This document shows, piece by piece, positions 48,554 to 57,250 of a stretch of 64,000 nt of DNA. Location: positions 1,964,764 through 2,028,763 of the forward strand of contig JAJEKV010000109.1 of assembly GCA_021234155.1 (NCBI GenBank). Reading direction: 5' to 3'. Numbering within the stretch: position 1 is the first letter of the stretch; every line of letters begins with the position of its first letter. Made by a program: the position numbers and the translations under genes. Source of the DNA: Isoetes taiwanensis. Taxonomy: Eukaryota; Streptophyta; Lycopodiopsida; Isoetales; Isoetaceae. The notes below the pieces were generated by a model. It had not been told where the DNA came from. It saw nothing but the letters and a program-made list of their open reading frames with translations, and did not search any database.

Positions 48554-50050
48554 ACGGGTCCGTGGACTACCACGCCGCCGCTAGAACGGGACAACCGGAT
48601 CGTGATCTTGAACAACAAATTACAAAGAAGCTATTCACCCCGATGAGGCTCAAGCAAAACTTGATCGGCCATACCGCCATTCTTAATGTAATGCCTTTTG
48701 ACTTCCCGTTCCTTCCCTGCTATCACGATTATGTGGTTGCTCGCGCCACCTCTTCCTTTCGGCGGCACGCCGGGCCGATGGACCTCGGTGGATATTCCCC
48801 GAAAGGTGATTTTCTTCGATTTGGCGTAACTCTCCATTGAAGACAAAGGGTTGTGTCAGGCCCTTTGTGGTCTTTGATCTCATACAATCGTGGCCGATCC
48901 GGACTTTATCACCTTCGAGTTGTTCAGCCCATGGCTTACATATTTCATGATTTCTATCCGGTGATACACAGAACACTTCGAAATGGGCCACGCCCGCTCT
49001 TTCTGTGGTGACCCCACTGTGCAATGGGTGCTTCAGGATAACAATCCATATCTTGCGGATCCCGCCGCACTAAACTCTTCATCGAGTACATGCCTCGAAG
49101 CTTGCCAATCATTTATCTCTCTCGCAAGTTTTAAGCGCCGTAAATGATAAGGAAGTATCTAGGACATCCCGGGATCTTCCCTATGCACAAATTTATATGC
49201 AGCACCTGATACAAATTACGAGCTCGTTGGATAGCAAGACCTGGTCCCCCCGATGGGATAGCCCCCCCGCCAACTCTCAACTCTCTCTTCGCTTCTTTTG
49301 GGATCGCAGGTGTCAAGCTCTTGATCCGATCTTGTCGATCAATTCGGGGAGACCGCCAAGAACCCACCCCACGGGCATGGTTCCTTCTCCCTATGCTTCC
49401 CCGGGCGCACCTCCACCCCGTGTTCTCGACTTCGACATGCCCTCCCTTTTTGGACCAAGGTCATGGATGGTCATGCCGGATGGACTCCACCTCAGATCTC
49501 GGCGGGATCTCCTGGGGATCCACGCTTTGTTCGCCGCCACATTGGGAAGAAGGTGCCACTCCTCGATACCACCACGAATTGGATCTACATTGCTAATGAG
49601 CGTGGTTGGCAACGGCCGTCGGATGCGATTCATGGTCTTGACACCTTCTTGCAGAATGCCACCACCTCACCTGATCCTTCAGTCCATCTTCAAGCAGGTT
49701 TTTGTGCTGCTCTCAAATGCATTTTGCTAAGCTCCTTAAATCGGCAGCGTCCCATTTTTCACTGCAATCCGAATGCCAGTGTCAGTGCCTTTGGCCTCCA
49801 GACCTGTCTCTCCTCATGGAATGTCGACATTTCTTGAGACGCCCATGCCCTTGAAGACATGGTACTCGCTCTTCTTGATGCGTGATCCGCGCCTCTTTGG
49901 CCAAAACACTCCTCCCCTCTTCAAACACGCTAGGATCTCATTAGCCAAGCACCATAATGGTGCCCGCCCTCACCCCCGTGGAGGATCACTTTCGCATGCA
50001 TGGCTTCCCCTCCTCAAACCCTTCCTCCTTTTTTCACTCTGAGTGTCGCT
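48554..50050 (+). pseudogene. gypsy 3' accessory frames, unrecognised
   Basis: Frames at 48535-48837 (..QQITKKLFTPMRLKQNLIGH..) and 49197-49850 (..TSSLDSKTWSPRWDSPPANS..) cover the space up to the polypurine tract GGTGGGGGAG at about 50053-50062. No domain is recognised. Frame switches suggest decay. Confidence 0.35.
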
Positions 50051-50061
50051 TTGGTGGGGGA

Positions 50062-50648
50062 GGTTAGTCCCTGCCCTGGTACAGGACTATTCATGCATAC
50101 AAATGCACCAGGAGTCAAGCTCAAGGATCCTCGGGCCGACCCACGGGTCAGCCATCAAAGGCCCTGCCAGGAAGACCAAGCAGCGGACCACGCAAATCCA
50201 AAGCCTGTGGGCGTCAACAAGAGGCGCCAGCCAGACAAGTGGCGGCGCCCCTTGCACCGGCGCCACAGTTATTCTAGGCACTTCAAGAGGCACCGCCAAC
50301 ATTCCTCAGAATCAGCCTCCTTCCAGGAGTCGCAACCCCGAATCGACCGAGTGTCTATATTGGGCCCAAGGCCATTGTACTATATATATGAGTAGAGCTA
50401 GCACATGAGTTTTTAGATGAGTTTTGAGTCTTGTCTCCTTTCAGTTTTTCTCTCTATTGCGAGAGCTCATGTATGTTCATCATTGATATCAAGGAAGCTT
50501 ATCGTTTTCCTCTCATTTGTTCTGTTTTCTTCTTCTTCTTCTCTTCTTGCAAATCCCGTGTGACATAGTCCCCCGGACTCTCCTGTTAGATCCACGGGTC
50601 CTCACAGAGGGCTGTCTTCCAGGAGTTCCCGAACCCAGACCCCAAACA
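50062..50648 (+). repeat. 3' LTR of the gypsy element
   Basis: 587 bp homologous to 39651-40222, preceded by a purine tract and followed by CTATT. It differs from the 5' LTR in several short replaced blocks. Confidence 0.9.
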
Positions 50649-50836
50649 CTATTGAGCAAGCAATATTTGTCTCATCTATGTTAGCAACTTGCTCTTCATT
50701 TCTGCATATTTCAATTCGCATATGAAAAGTCACACGTGAATCGCAACCTTATGTTATTTTTGAAGTCCAAAAAAAAAGATTAAAAAAAACAAAAACCCCC
50801 TAGAAGACAATAGCAGGTTGGCGTGATTTTGGAGTT

Positions 50837-50867
50837 GACATAATCCCAATTTAATTGGATGATGGTT
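50837..50867 (-). repeat. Right TIR of transposon 2
   Basis: Inverted match to 24889-24919, followed by AGTA. A GGCGTG element lies just inside at 50819-50824. Confidence 0.85.
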
Positions 50868-52054
50868 AGTAGGTGGCGCAGCCACATCATAAAGGTATAT
50901 AGGCAATGGGTTTTGTTTGAAAGAACTACCAAGGTTATAGTTTAGCTAAGTTAGAGCATAGCTCTAGCATTGTGGGATGTGGAGATATGTTTATTATGCA
51001 CATACCATGTACACATACGATAAACATCTTAGGGAGGTAATTTAGGTGGCGACGCAAGGAGAGAAAGACGAGGGTATCCTAAAGTTACTGATGAAGGATC
51101 TGGAGATACGTTTGAAATGTGCAAAGGACCGTCAATCCGTTGCATGCTAGGGTATGCGGTGGTAGTTGGCACTTGAAATAAATGTCAACGGCCAATAGAA
51201 TAAAGCTTACGATGAGGGGGTTGAATATTACAATAGTACAATTCCAGGATAAGTAGCGAATAGCAGTTACCTGCTAAATGTTCGAATGTGTCTTGCATAG
51301 ACACTTAAGATTAGCTTTCCGACATGATCCATACCCGGATCAGGCAGAGGTGAACATCATGGGTTACGTGGAGGTGCAAGTTAGAATATACAGGACTCGA
51401 ACATGGATACAAGTCTGGGTTATATCAAATGTCGGTATTGTAGGAAGATTCACAAAATACCAGGCGGGCACCTTGATGACTCCAGGTAATTTACGATTTA
51501 TACGAAGGGTCACTCACTCTTAGGCCATGACTATGGCTTAAAGCGGATGCCACGTCATTTGAAATGCCACAACAGCAGCGTGACGTCATGACAGAGAAAT
51601 GTAATGACTAACATTTCGAGGATGTAGGACAACGTTGGATCATAACCCCCAATGATAGGTGGGTTAATAATATAGGGAGCATATAATAGCGGCTTAAAAG
51701 CCACAAGACGGTTAATGAATACATAAAGGAGTAAATGGATTGGTGACTCTACTGAATGAAGGTCACAACCAAAGGTGAAGGGTGTACGCTGTGGCAGGCA
51801 TAAGGATCGGAATACTGAAAATTGAGAAGAAGAGGAGGAATAAAGGACCCTGATGCATGATATTTAGCAATCTAGATAGAAAGGTTATTTCCTAACATGA
51901 AGGTTAGTCTTTGCTAACATGCAAAGGTATACCCGCGACTTGAAAGGCAACAAGAGCTGGAAAACTCTTTAAAGATTTGGTGTATGGCTTAAGGAAGAAG
52001 ACTTGCATGTCCTAGGAAAACATGGTGAATTGAATTCATGAAGGACCTTTTTAG

Positions 52055-52215
52055 TAAATAGATAGATAGGTAGATAGCATTTATACGTCATGCCACATTG
52101 GCAGCGTCCATGAGGACATATGATGAACCCCCAGAGACTTGAACACAAGATCCCTGAATAGAGGAGGCCTATCTTGAGAGGTCTTTGGGTGGTATTGTCC
52201 TTTGGGATATTCACA
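52055..52215 (-). mobile_element. SINE-like element with GATA-type tail
   Basis: On the minus strand a B-box-like GTGTTCAAGTCT (about 52142) lies upstream of CATGGACGCTGCC and a tail of ctatctacctatctatct. The tail style (short tandem repeat after ..tggacg..) recalls the LINE 3' ends in this window. No clear A box. Confidence 0.4.
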
Positions 52216-53206
52216 TAATCCCCTAGAATATGTAAGTTCATTTGCAGAACCTAAAGACGTTTAGGTATTAAAATAATGGTTGGAAACATTTTGCTCGGAC
52301 CTTATCTAGGTACCCTAGAAGGAGGTGAGTAATCAACAATAGTTGGGTGGCTTTGGAATGTACGGGAGAACAACTCCAAAAGAGGGTAGACTGCTGTCAC
52401 TTTGACAGGCGTGTGACACAGATAATTAATCACATCCCTATAGATGGTGAAGTTTGGCACAAAGTGTTGACATTATTGTGGGAGTTCTAACACAAGCACT
52501 CACTATGTACTACAGAGTTTGTACCGGGGTATGGGAAAATGGTCCATAAAAAGAACATGACCATTTAGAAGAAGTAGTGAGGGGTGGTAGGATTAAAGCT
52601 ACCCATGGTCCCGAGGGTGCTGCATGGCAGACCCTAGTTGGTTGGGCGGAAAGAGATCCTTTCTCTAGGAAATGAAACGAGTCAAGGCGTAGACACTAGA
52701 GAGAAACAACGTTAATTGTAATTATGTCTATAAGATATTTCTTAACCCTTAATATATAACGTTGAATAAGGTCTAGTATAAAGCATATGGATGTAGTATA
52801 GATTGAATCATGGCAAGGCTCGAAGAAATTTTGTTATCAAGGCATTTACCAAAGGAAAAATATTTAAAGCTATAGGTCTAGGAACGTCGATAACTGGACA
52901 TTATTATCATCGCCTAAAGAATATCCCAGGTGAATAGTGGATTAGAATCCAACTTGGAAGTTTCTATCTTACTCCGAGGAATTTCCTTCCATCGCTCAGC
53001 GTGAACGTATGTCGATATGGTTGCGGAAACATTCCGCAATTATGATAATAACTCCTAAGTGATTTATAGCTCACCATGGTTGCACAAGTCCGACGGAGTT
53101 GTTGCCACCACAGCGTTGGTTTAGAGAAGAGTGATGGTAGACATGAGTATTTCTAGAGAACTAAGGATACTATTGGTTAAGTATAAAACAACTGTCACTA
53201 AAAGAA

Positions 53207-53340
53207 GGCTTACCGTGTTGGTAAAGGGTTTGGCTGTGTGCTGGGAGGTCAAGGGTTCAAGTCTTGCGTAGTACACTTTTATATAAAAGTTGCTATGCAA
53301 AGAAATTAAAGTATCATAGATGTATAAGAAATATGTAAAA
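53207..53340 (+). mobile_element. tRNA-derived SINE candidate 1
   Basis: An A-box-like TGTTGGTAAAGG (about 53216) and a B box GGTTCAAGTC (53254-53263) have pol III spacing. The sequence then diverges with no tRNA 3' half, which argues for a SINE head. Confidence 0.5.
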
Positions 53341-53360
53341 TGTACATATTACATTCAAGA

Positions 53361-53460
53361 GAGCTTGGTGTGGTGGTAAGCACCTAGGCTTGGAGTTGAG
53401 AGGTCATGGGTTCTAATCTGGGTCAAGGCGCCAAAAAAATAGGTATATAAAAAAATACTA
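53361..53460 (+). mobile_element. tRNA-derived SINE candidate 2
   Basis: A-box-like TGGTGTGGTGGTAAGCACC and B-box-like GGTTCTAATCT (53409-53419) are followed by an A-rich end (ccaaaaaaat..ataaaaaaat). It is adjacent to candidate 1 in the same orientation. Confidence 0.5.
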
Positions 53461-53839
53461 AAATTTTTATACGGCGGAAATACGCGTTTTATATGCGATT
53501 AGGCCGACAAAGATTATACGCTGCGTTTCTACCACGACTGTAAGTCGATAAAAAGCAAGCGGCGCCCGAGTTGACTTTCGGGGCCCCTCCTAGGGTATTT
53601 GGGTATGCCCGATCCATTGGAACCACTTTCGCCTTCATCTGAACTACCTACAAAAAGTTATAGCCCCTCCAAACTTGGGTCCTCCAGTTGCCCTAAACCT
53701 CTTAAAACTTACAATCTACTACATCAACCTAGCACAAACCCAAACATCAAAGAGCTAAACAATCACACTAGCTTAAACTCCCACCTAACTACCGAACTAA
53801 CGAGTTAGGGTTCGGTCAGTGCTATGATCTGGTCTACCA

Positions 53840-53857
53840 AGATCATGCTCGATACCA
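53840..53857 (-). other. Primer-binding site (initiator tRNA-Met)
   Basis: Minus strand TGGTATCGAGC lies 2 nt from the LTR end. Plant initiator tRNA-Met sites read TGGTATCAGAGC, so one base is missing here. Confidence 0.75.
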
Positions 53858-53859
53858 TC

Positions 53860-55450
53860 GCGGACGCTCCCCCGAATATATACACTACTCCCGACGTATA
53901 CATACGTGGACTTCCCCCTCCCATGGCAATCAGCTCACCATGAGCAGGGCCCTCCGTCTAACTCGGACCATCCGTAGAGGGATGCCCGGGTGAAGGACAC
54001 GGAGGTATCATTCGGCCCACGCCTTCAATGGGACTCCTAAGTTACGGAAGCGTGACTACATGTTAGCACACAGTATAAATCGTATATATATAACCACCAC
54101 AAAGGGTGGCACATCCATCCAAGTACTAACGGCAAAAGAATATGCATCTAATCTAAGGAAAACACCCCAAACCCATGGTTCTACCCCGAGAGTCGACTCA
54201 GTGAGGATCGACCGACGGCTAGGTCTCAAGAGATCCAAGAGACCGGCCAATCTTGGCATGGCGCTATCGGCATAGAACATCGGCTAGGGGTTGTCCACTC
54301 CATCCGCCCCTCCCTCGCGGCACACTTTGCGGATGAGTTGAATCATGCTATGGCATCGCTATAGCCTTCCCGAGACGACTCAAGGTATCACCCTTCGAGC
54401 CTACTCCGGGGTTCATGACGCCCGGTCCGGATGAGGCAGGTCGTAAGTGTCCCCTTCCGTGATCACAAGTTGGTTCCATGGGTGAGCTAGAGAATACGCG
54501 TGCATCATCGACCCCCCGCATCCATACCCGACTTACTCACCCCTAAATCTACTCAAAGTGCATGGTGCCCCATACGGGTCACACCACTACACCCGTGGAG
54601 TGTCGGACCCATACCCGCCTCTACGCGACCAGCCATCGCCTAGCCCAATCGTAGGAGTCTCGTGAGCGTTTTATGTTAATGCAAGACCCCACCCCCACTT
54701 CACCATCAAGTCCCTTCTTTGGTGCTAAGCCATTCCATAGCATCTACGAATCCGGTGGTCTCTTGTACACAAAAGCCGCATATAATGGGAAATACAGGAT
54801 CTACCTAGAAGCATACTAATAAACATGGCCTCGAGGTCTCTACCCCCCTTAATTCTCCCATTTCAAGAGTAATACTATGCAAAGAACTATCAATCCCCAT
54901 TTAAGAGCAAGTACGTAATCAGAGATAAGGAGAACTCACCTTTGCAATCAAGGGTTAGTTCCTACAGTGTAAAGCATAGAGAACATAGAGAAACGTAAGA
55001 AATACACACAACAAGTGCCCAACAGGCCCACCCTACGATAACACAACTAAGCTACGCTGACTAACCGGCCGAATCCTGCTTGGGATGGCTCCATCTCGAT
55101 TTGGTCAAGGGTGCCCGGGTCACGCCCTCCTCCCCATCTCCAATTGTTCCTAATTCGAATTGGGGCACAAAAGCCCTAATTTGAGTGTCCAAAATGGAAA
55201 CCCTGCCTTGCCCAATCGATTTGGGCCAAGTGGCATGTCATTAATTAACTAATTTGGTATTTTAGCCCTTTTTAATATTAGGATAAGCCCTAAATTCGAA
55301 TTAGCGTTTTGGGTTAGGTTTCCACCTTTATAATTTAATTATTAACATAGCTAACCTTAGCTTAGGAATAATTAATGTGTCATTAATTATTCATAGTGAC
55401 GTGTCATGTATTTATACTTAAATATGCGTATAAATATGTGGAACGTCACA
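53860..55450 (-). repeat. 5' LTR of the minus-strand LTR element
   Basis: 1591 bp matching 19528-21115. The terminal TGT of one end is mutated (gcg at 53860-53862). The other end reads CGTCACA at 55444-55450. Confidence 0.9.
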
Positions 55451-55455
55451 TGTGT

Positions 55456-55614
55456 GACATGGTATCAGAGCATGTTTACACGTTCATGTTTGCCACCATA
55501 GGCACGACGGGAGGAGCTTCTATACCTATCAGCTTCGCAACTGAGCTTCATATCGAGGCGACGGACGTTCCTAGAGTTCTTTGGGATAGGTTCTTCGTGA
55601 TGTGGATCCACTGA
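55456..55614 (+). pseudogene. Helitron small gene, 3' part, separated by 35.9 kb insertion
   Basis: The frame reads DMVSEHVYTFMFATIGTTGG.. and ends ..WDRFFVMWIH at TGA 55612-55614. It joins in frame to codons GTG TGG ending at 19527. The total of 489 nt over three exon pieces gives 162 residues plus stop. The piece has no start of its own outside the LTR. Confidence 0.65.
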
Positions 55615-55853
55615 GATTGACGGACATAACCTCATTTTGCACTAAAAGTATTTTGTATTTGCGTATAGAACCAGTATATTTGTTTAACATTTTGTTTGTA
55701 CTTCATATTATGTGTACACTTTAAAAGGTAAAGTTTGTTCCTATCTATATTTGTCTATTTCCACCTACACATATATTGCCTTCGATGCATTGTGTGCATT
55801 CATGACACAACCACAACTAACGCACATAAATGCCCTCATACGTCCACGACTAA

Positions 55854-55883
55854 TGCCCGGCATCGCCGGGCACATGTTTCTAG
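55854..55883 (+). terminator. Helitron 3' terminus: hairpin plus CTAG
   Basis: TGCCCGGC-ATC-GCCGGGCA (55854-55872) forms an 8-bp stem with a 3-nt loop. Seven nucleotides later the element ends in CTAG, followed by the host T at 55884. This is the standard replication-terminator structure of Helitrons. Confidence 0.92.
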
Positions 55884-56187
55884 TAGAGTCCAAAAAGCGT
55901 TGGAGATAACGGGCATCCCTGTTTAACACCTATGGTGCTGTTCACCTGGTGGTCTGACGCAGGCAAAGTGGCATATATTCCATCATACAACCAGTAGATG
56001 GCATTCTGCAAATCCTGTGGGACATGAAGCTCCTGCAAGCGTTGCCACAACAGGTCCCGAGGGACCGTATCATATGCCGTCTTAAAATCCACGAAACAGC
56101 AATACAGGTCACGTCGTGCATTGCGGCTAGCTTCCATAAGGATTCTGAGAGTAAAAAATATGATCACTCGTGGAGTGAGCAAAATGC
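55884..56187 (-). mobile_element. LINE, upstream RT portion, split by the Helitron
   Basis: On the minus strand it reads HSTSDHIF (one extra T shifts the frame near 56155), TLRILMEASRNARRDLYCCF, VDFKTAYDTVPRDLLWQRLQ, then GVKQGCPLSPTLFGLY at the junction. These are RT fingers and palm blocks of non-LTR elements. The RT continues as IDKLE.. at 10544, which proves both pieces are one element. The 5' truncation lies at about 56187. Confidence 0.88.
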
Positions 56188-56524
56188 AATAGGGAATCAA
56201 ATTCTAAACTATAGGGAAATAAACCATAGGGAAATAAAAATTCTTATTTCTAAGGGAGCTTTGCCTTTTTTTTTTGTTGAGTCTTCACACTCCACTATTA
56301 CTTTCATTGAATGTTCAACTTGTTTCACTACGTGTGCAAGGATCTTTCTTTCTTTCTTGTTTTGTTCTGCACTATGTCATATTTAAATCTATAAATGACA
56401 TTTTTAGAGGTGACATTAAATTTGGAGATGCAAACTTTGTATGCCTCATTGACTCGTGACATGTGAGGCCATATGCTTGTGAGGCACCCAAACTATACAT
56501 GAAAATCTTTGTCATGTCAATTGA
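56188..56524. other. Spacer without a gene
   Basis: AT-rich sequence. No coding region supported. A short near-repeat (aaactatagggaaataaacc) lies at 56205-56230. Confidence 0.5.
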
Positions 56525-57110
56525 CATGCCCAATTTCAGTACCATGCCATGAGCCCTCCTTGTCACCAGAGGCACTCAAATTGGGCAGGCGCCCAATTTG
56601 AAGTACCATGCATGTGTCTTCCCTTGTCACTAGAGGCACTCAAATTGGGCAAGCGCCCACTTTTGAAGTACCATGCATATATCTTCCCTTGTCACTGGAG
56701 GCACTCAAATTGGGCAGGCGCCCAATTTGAAGTACCATCGTGCATGTGTTTTCTTTGTCAATGGAGGCACTCAAATTGGGCAGGCACCAAATTTGAAGTA
56801 CCACGCACCTTGTCACCGGAGGCACTCAAATTGGGCAGGCGCCCAATTTGAAGTACCATCATATATATATTTTCCTTATCAGTGGAGGCACTCAAATTGG
56901 GCAGGCTCCCAATTTGAAATACCATGCACCCTGTCACCGAAGGCACTCAAACCATCATGCTTGTATTTTCCTTGTCAGTGCAGGCACTCAAATTGGGCAG
57001 GCGCCCAATTTGAAGTACCGGAATCTATCTTGCTTGCATTGGAGGCATCAAATTGGGCAGGCACCCAATTTGAAGTACCATGCATGTGTCTTCCTGTAGG
57101 CTCTTTGCCT
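56525..57110. repeat. Minisatellite with a hairpin in each unit
   Basis: Units of 55-66 bp share aggcactcaaattgggcagg followed by cgcccaatttgaagtacc. Eight units keep the palindrome AAATTGGGC-NNNN-GCCCAATTT or a close variant, starting at 56578, 56642, 56707, 56773, 56828, 56894, 56990 and 57050. A ninth unit (about 56949) has lost it. Long open frames on both strands here result from the repeat and are not genes. Confidence 0.92.
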
Positions 57111-57250
57111 ACACAAGGCGTTAGCATGTTCTATTGCAATTCTAGAGTACTTTTACGGTAATTTTAATATCTCATGGAACATTGATCTCCTTTGGCTTTC
57201 TCTTGTCTTATTATGTCATGCATTGACACAATGATCATGAGGTGATATGA

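Larger units (their letters stand above)
39651..50648 (+). mobile_element. Ty3/gypsy LTR retrotransposon (11.0 kb)
   Basis: LTRs at 39651-40222 and 50062-50648 are flanked by the 5-bp duplication CTATT (39646-39650 and 50649-50653). The order gag (CCHC), protease, RT, RNase H, integrase is the Ty3/gypsy order. About 3.9 kb of extra coding-like sequence lies between integrase and the 3' LTR. All frames carry shifts, so this copy looks inactive. Confidence 0.92.
24889..50867. mobile_element. Large TIR DNA transposon with cargo (about 15 kb without gypsy)
   Basis: Inverted ends of 31 bp with 29 matches (24889-24919 and 50837-50867, both starting AACCATCAT.CAATTAAATT from the outside) are flanked by AGTA at 24885-24888 and 50868-50871. 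Excising it with one AGTA rejoins the LTR element interior and brings that element to a normal size (9940 bp). A transposase-like gene lies next to the left end on the minus strand. The rest carries several unrecognised genes, recurrent CACGC/GCGTG palindromes, two TATA promoter blocks, an E2F-like site cluster and a nested piggyBac-like element. A gypsy element sits 214 bp from the right end. Confidence 0.8.
50872..53839 (-). other. 5' internal part of the LTR element, no recognisable genes
   Basis: No frame with retroviral motifs on either strand. It contains three tRNA-like or SINE-like inserts (52055-52215, 53207-53340, 53361-53460). The remainder is plain sequence. Confidence 0.55.
19528..55450 (-). 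mobile_element. LTR retrotransposon, minus strand (about 9.9 kb without nested insertion)
   Basis: Two long LTRs in the same orientation (19528-21115 and 53860-55450) share near-identical sequence throughout. The ends are TGTGACG..CGTCACA. Orientation comes from a polypurine tract beside the low-coordinate LTR (rc aaggtggggagaa at 21116-21128) and a tRNA-Met primer site beside the high-coordinate LTR (rc TGGTATCGAGC, 2 nt from it). Flanking 5-mers are TGTGG (19523-19527) and TGTGT (55451-55455), a target duplication with one difference. The interior is split by the TIR transposon at 24889-50867. The remaining interior of about 6.8 kb shows no gag, RT or integrase motif, so this looks like a non-autonomous large derivative. 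Confidence 0.85.
10545..55883 (+). mobile_element. Helitron (about 9.4 kb without nested insertions)
   Basis: The element starts with TC (TCTTCTTTCTTATTTT at 10545). It ends with an 8-bp-stem hairpin (55854-55872) followed by CTAG at 55880-55883, the canonical Helitron terminus. The host A lies at 10544 and the host T at 55884. Joining ..CTTGTCAATA to TAGAGTCC.. restores the LINE codons GLYIDK, so the insertion fell between A and T as Helitrons do. It encodes a Rep/PIF1-helicase protein (13923-18941), a small spliced gene (19062-19527 plus 55456-55614) and an unrecognised 5' gene (10987-13135). A 35.9 kb nested block at 19528-55455 interrupts it. Without that block it measures 9411 bp. Confidence 0.9.

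Noticed and set aside
53207-53460. Functional tRNA genes
   Set aside because: A and B boxes are present, but I cannot fold a complete cloverleaf with an acceptor stem. SINE heads fit better.
55459-55473. A second primer-binding-like site (TGGTATCAGAGC) to the right of the high-coordinate LTR, implying a plus-strand element
   Set aside because: The polypurine tract at 21116-21128 and the primer site at 53840-53857 both give minus orientation. This stretch encodes MVSEH in the Helitron gene that rejoins in frame with 19527, so the match is coincidental.
55884-56187. An independent second LINE insertion
   Set aside because: Its truncated RT joins exactly to the LINE at 10544 across the Helitron, codon for codon.
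56525-57110. CRISPR-like array of palindromic repeats
   Set aside because: The sequences between palindromes are also repeated, the period varies from 55 to 66 bp, and the context is a plant genome. It is a minisatellite.
56549-57161. Open frames of 60-160 codons over the minisatellite on both strands
   Set aside because: They result from a repeat unit that lacks stops. They have no start context and no non-repeat sequence.
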